DNA from: an uncultured Bacteroidota bacterium
GTDB taxonomy: Bacteria > Bacteroidota > Bacteroidia > Chitinophagales > LD1
Assembly (NCBI GenBank): GCA_903919075.1
Contig: CAIXGR010000070.1
Span: 1-64,000 of the forward strand
Length of the DNA: 64,000 nt
Reading direction: 5' to 3'
This document shows, piece by piece, positions 62,464-64,000 of this stretch. Position 1 is the first letter of the stretch, and each line of letters opens with the position of its first letter. A program made the translations under genes and the position numbers. Below the pieces are notes generated by a model that was not told where the DNA came from, searched no databases, and saw nothing but the letters and a program-made list of their open reading frames with translations.

Positions 62464-62925
62464 ATGTTATCGCAAGAGAAGATAAATATTAAAAATAAAA
62501 AGGCCGGGTTTGAATACGAGATATTAGATCGTTTCGAAGCAGGTATGATGTTAACCGGTACCGAAATAAAATCAATTCGTGAAGGTGGCGGCAGCATTAA
62601 CGAAGCATTTTGTATGATGCGCGACGGAGAACTTTTTGTAAAGAACCTGAATATCCCAGAATACTCGCATGGCACTTACGCCAATCATGATCCTGTGCGC
62701 TTGCGCAAGCTATTGTTGAGAAAAAAGGAATTAAAGAAAATTGATGCCCGCATTCGCGAGAAGGGTTTAACTATTGTTCCTATCCGTTTGTTTATTAGCG
62801 ACCGAGGCTATGCAAAATTGGAAGTGGGTATAGGCAAGGGTAAAAAGAGTTTCGACAAACGCGAAAGCCTAAAGCAAAAGGAAAATAAGCGCGAGTTAGA
62901 CAGGGTGATGAAAAAATACAAATAA
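62464..62925 (+). CDS. smpB: SsrA-binding protein
   Basis: A 153-residue SmpB, full length, with NKKAGFEYEILDRFEAGMMLTGTEIKSIREG at the N-terminus and the basic helical tail KRESLKQKENKRELDRVMKKYK. It binds tmRNA and brings it to stalled ribosomes. The tmRNA gene (ssrA) itself is not in the window. It is 11 bases downstream of the thioesterase gene and ends 6 bases from the convergent pcm gene. The tagged products are substrates of ClpXP, encoded earlier in the window. Confidence 0.96.
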   Translation: MLSQEKINIKNKKAGFEYEILDRFEAGMMLTGTEIKSIREGGGSINEAFCMMRDGELFVKNLNIPEYSHGTYANHDPVRLRKLLLRKKELKKIDARIREKGLTIVPIRLFISDRGYAKLEVGIGKGKKSFDKRESLKQKENKRELDRVMKKYK

Positions 62926-62931
62926 GTTTCT

Positions 62932-63594
62932 CTAAAAAACTTTCCCCTTCAGCATAGGCACAAAGGCAAACTTCCCAAATACTTCCTCACTGTATTGACC
63001 TTCGGCTTGTTTGGTAATGCGCACCATATCGCAGGCGGCTTCATTGCCGAAAGGAAGAACTAATTTCCCCCCTATAGCCAATTGCTGTAGTAATTTTTTG
63101 GGAAGCTCAGGTACCGCTGCTGTAACAATAATCTTGTCGTAAGGCGCAAACGAGGGCATGCCTTCAAAACCATCACCAAAAAAACATTTTATGTTGGCAT
63201 AACCTAGCTCCTGTAGTAATTCCTTTGTGCGTTCATACAGTTTTTTGTGCCTTTCAATGGTAAAAATTTTGGCGCCTAATGTGGCAAGCACGGCTGCCTG
63301 GTAACCGCTGCCTGTACCTATTTCCAATATTTTTTCTTTGGGCTGTACCTGCAATAATTCACTTTGGTATGCAACAGTAAAAGGCTGCGATATAGTTTGC
63401 CCCTCACCAATAGGGAAAGCCTTATCCTCATAAGCGTGGGTTTCATAAAATACGGTGTCATTTCCAAAAAAAAGATGGCGGGGAACAGCCTCAATAGAGT
63501 TCAATACGTTTTTATCAGTTATGCCTTTATCGTGCAATTTTACTGCTAACTCTTTTCGTAGTCCTTTGTGTCTGTATGTATCTACCTGGTTCAT
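62932..63594 (-). CDS. pcm: Protein-L-isoaspartate O-methyltransferase
   Basis: A 220-residue SAM-dependent methyltransferase that repairs L-isoaspartyl residues. It has the family N-terminal segment AVPRHLFFGNDTVFYETHAYEDKAFPIGEGQTISQP (in pieces), the SAM-binding loop ILEIGTGSGYQAAVLA, and DKIIVTAAVPELPKKLLQQL. The full length matches the family. The start ATG 63594 gives the standard N-terminus. It is convergent with smpB and separated by 185 bases from the M1 peptidase gene. Confidence 0.95.
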   Translation of the reverse strand: MNQVDTYRHKGLRKELAVKLHDKGITDKNVLNSIEAVPRHLFFGNDTVFYETHAYEDKAFPIGEGQTISQPFTVAYQSELLQVQPKEKILEIGTGSGYQAAVLATLGAKIFTIERHKKLYERTKELLQELGYANIKCFFGDGFEGMPSFAPYDKIIVTAAVPELPKKLLQQLAIGGKLVLPFGNEAACDMVRITKQAEGQYSEEVFGKFAFVPMLKGKVF

Positions 63595-63779
63595 TAACGC
63601 AAATCAAATGCTAAATTAATGATTAACGGGCTTTCTTTTTCACAAATCCAGAACAGAGTTGCAGGATTTAGACACATGGCTTAATATTTTAACTATGGCT
63701 ATGAGTTTTGCATCAAATATGTAATTATTTGGGCCCCATTTACGCCGAATCTTTTATTTTCGTTTACCCTCAACATAAC

Positions 63780-64000
63780 ATGAAAAAAAATCTTCCATTT
63801 TATATTCCAGCTTGCATATTTCTTGTTTTGCCTTTTTTATCTTTTTCTCAAGCCAATACTGAAACGGGTTGGCAGCAAAAGGTTGATTATAAAATTGAGG
63901 TTACACTAAAGGATACTTTGCATGAGTTGACAGCGTTCATTTCAATGGATTATAAAAACAACTCACCAGATACACTGAGTTTTATTTATTTCCATTTGTG
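63780..64000 (+). CDS. Secreted protein, probably an M1 family metallopeptidase, 5' end only
   Basis: The gene runs off the window end; 73 codons are visible. It starts at ATG 63780 with a signal peptide (MKKNLPFYIPACIFLVLPFLSFSQ). The mature start VDYKIEVTLKDTLHELTAFISMDYKNNSPDTLSFIYFHL (read in pieces) resembles the N-terminal beta-sandwich of M1 aminopeptidase-type proteins in Bacteroidota, in which YxIxVxLD is followed by NxSPDTLxxLxFHLW. The HExxH motif would lie beyond the window, so the family call is tentative. Upstream, TATTTTCG near 63755 resembles a -7 element. Confidence 0.6.
   Translation, partial: MKKNLPFYIPACIFLVLPFLSFSQANTETGWQQKVDYKIEVTLKDTLHELTAFISMDYKNNSPDTLSFIYFHL

Noticed and set aside
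62464..63800. A tmRNA gene near smpB
   Set aside because: I looked on both strands for the tmRNA ends and a tag-encoding region and saw none; ssrA is often not linked to smpB.
1..64000. CRISPR array, prophage, integrase, insertion sequence, tRNA or rRNA genes
   Set aside because: No regularly spaced repeats, no transposase or integrase motifs, and no tRNA-like cloverleaf or rRNA segment was recognised. A tRNA scan would be decisive.

Overview
The window is a chromosomal stretch of a member of the Bacteroidota, most likely near the Chitinophagales. The support is: type IX secretion (T9SS) C-terminal sorting domains on three proteins, a TonB receptor with an N-terminal carboxypeptidase-regulatory-like domain, the families DUF5723, DUF6600 and OstA-like, a moderately AT-rich composition, TAnnTTTG-type promoter elements, and almost no Shine-Dalgarno sequences. 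I see no rRNA, tRNA, CRISPR array, prophage or insertion sequence. It reads as ordinary core chromosome interrupted by a zone of large secreted proteins.

Region 1 (1-8.6 kb) is an envelope-biogenesis block: a partial YxWxP-rich lipoprotein, an LptD-type outer-membrane protein, and on the other strand a cell-wall amidase with a SPOR-like tail, an MCE/MlaD lipid-transport protein, an OstA/LptA-like protein and a half-size TauE/SafE permease. Region 2 (8.6-16.2 kb) holds housekeeping and unknown genes: thiolase, DUF2797, DUF4197, dapD and a large PAS/GAF histidine kinase. Region 3 (16.4-21.8 kb) has an alpha-oxoamine synthase-family enzyme, a small coiled-coil protein overlapping zapA, a likely 6S RNA (6S-Flavo type), RNase Y and an M23 peptidase whose second HxH histidine is a cysteine.

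Region 4 (22-43.7 kb) is the accessory, secreted zone. It has two C10 (streptopain-like) T9SS peptidases in opposite orientation, three glycine-rich secreted proteins, a GH16 lipoprotein and a DUF5723 protein. Mixed in are clpP-clpX, a COG2984/4120/1101 ABC importer, a haem-binding-domain protein, two candidate small ORFs and a DGPF protein paired with an ECF42-like sigma factor. Region 5 (43.7-57.9 kb) has a sugar phosphomutase behind an inverted-repeat-rich leader, a TonB-type receptor, an ECF sigma factor overlapping a mini anti-sigma factor, a choice-of-anchor V protein, dnaX, an M16 peptidase and a GDSL hydrolase.

Region 6 (57.9-64 kb) is a metal-homeostasis unit: a DtxR/MntR-type regulator divergent from an OprB-like porin and an Nramp transporter fused to a universal-stress domain, with a DtxR-like operator between them. 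Then come a hotdog thioesterase, smpB, pcm and the start of an M1 peptidase. No single locus is clearly a new defence or mobile system. The best candidates for something undescribed are the glycine-rich/C10 secreted zone, the structured 424-base gap before the phosphomutase, and the metal regulon with its transporter-stress-domain fusion.
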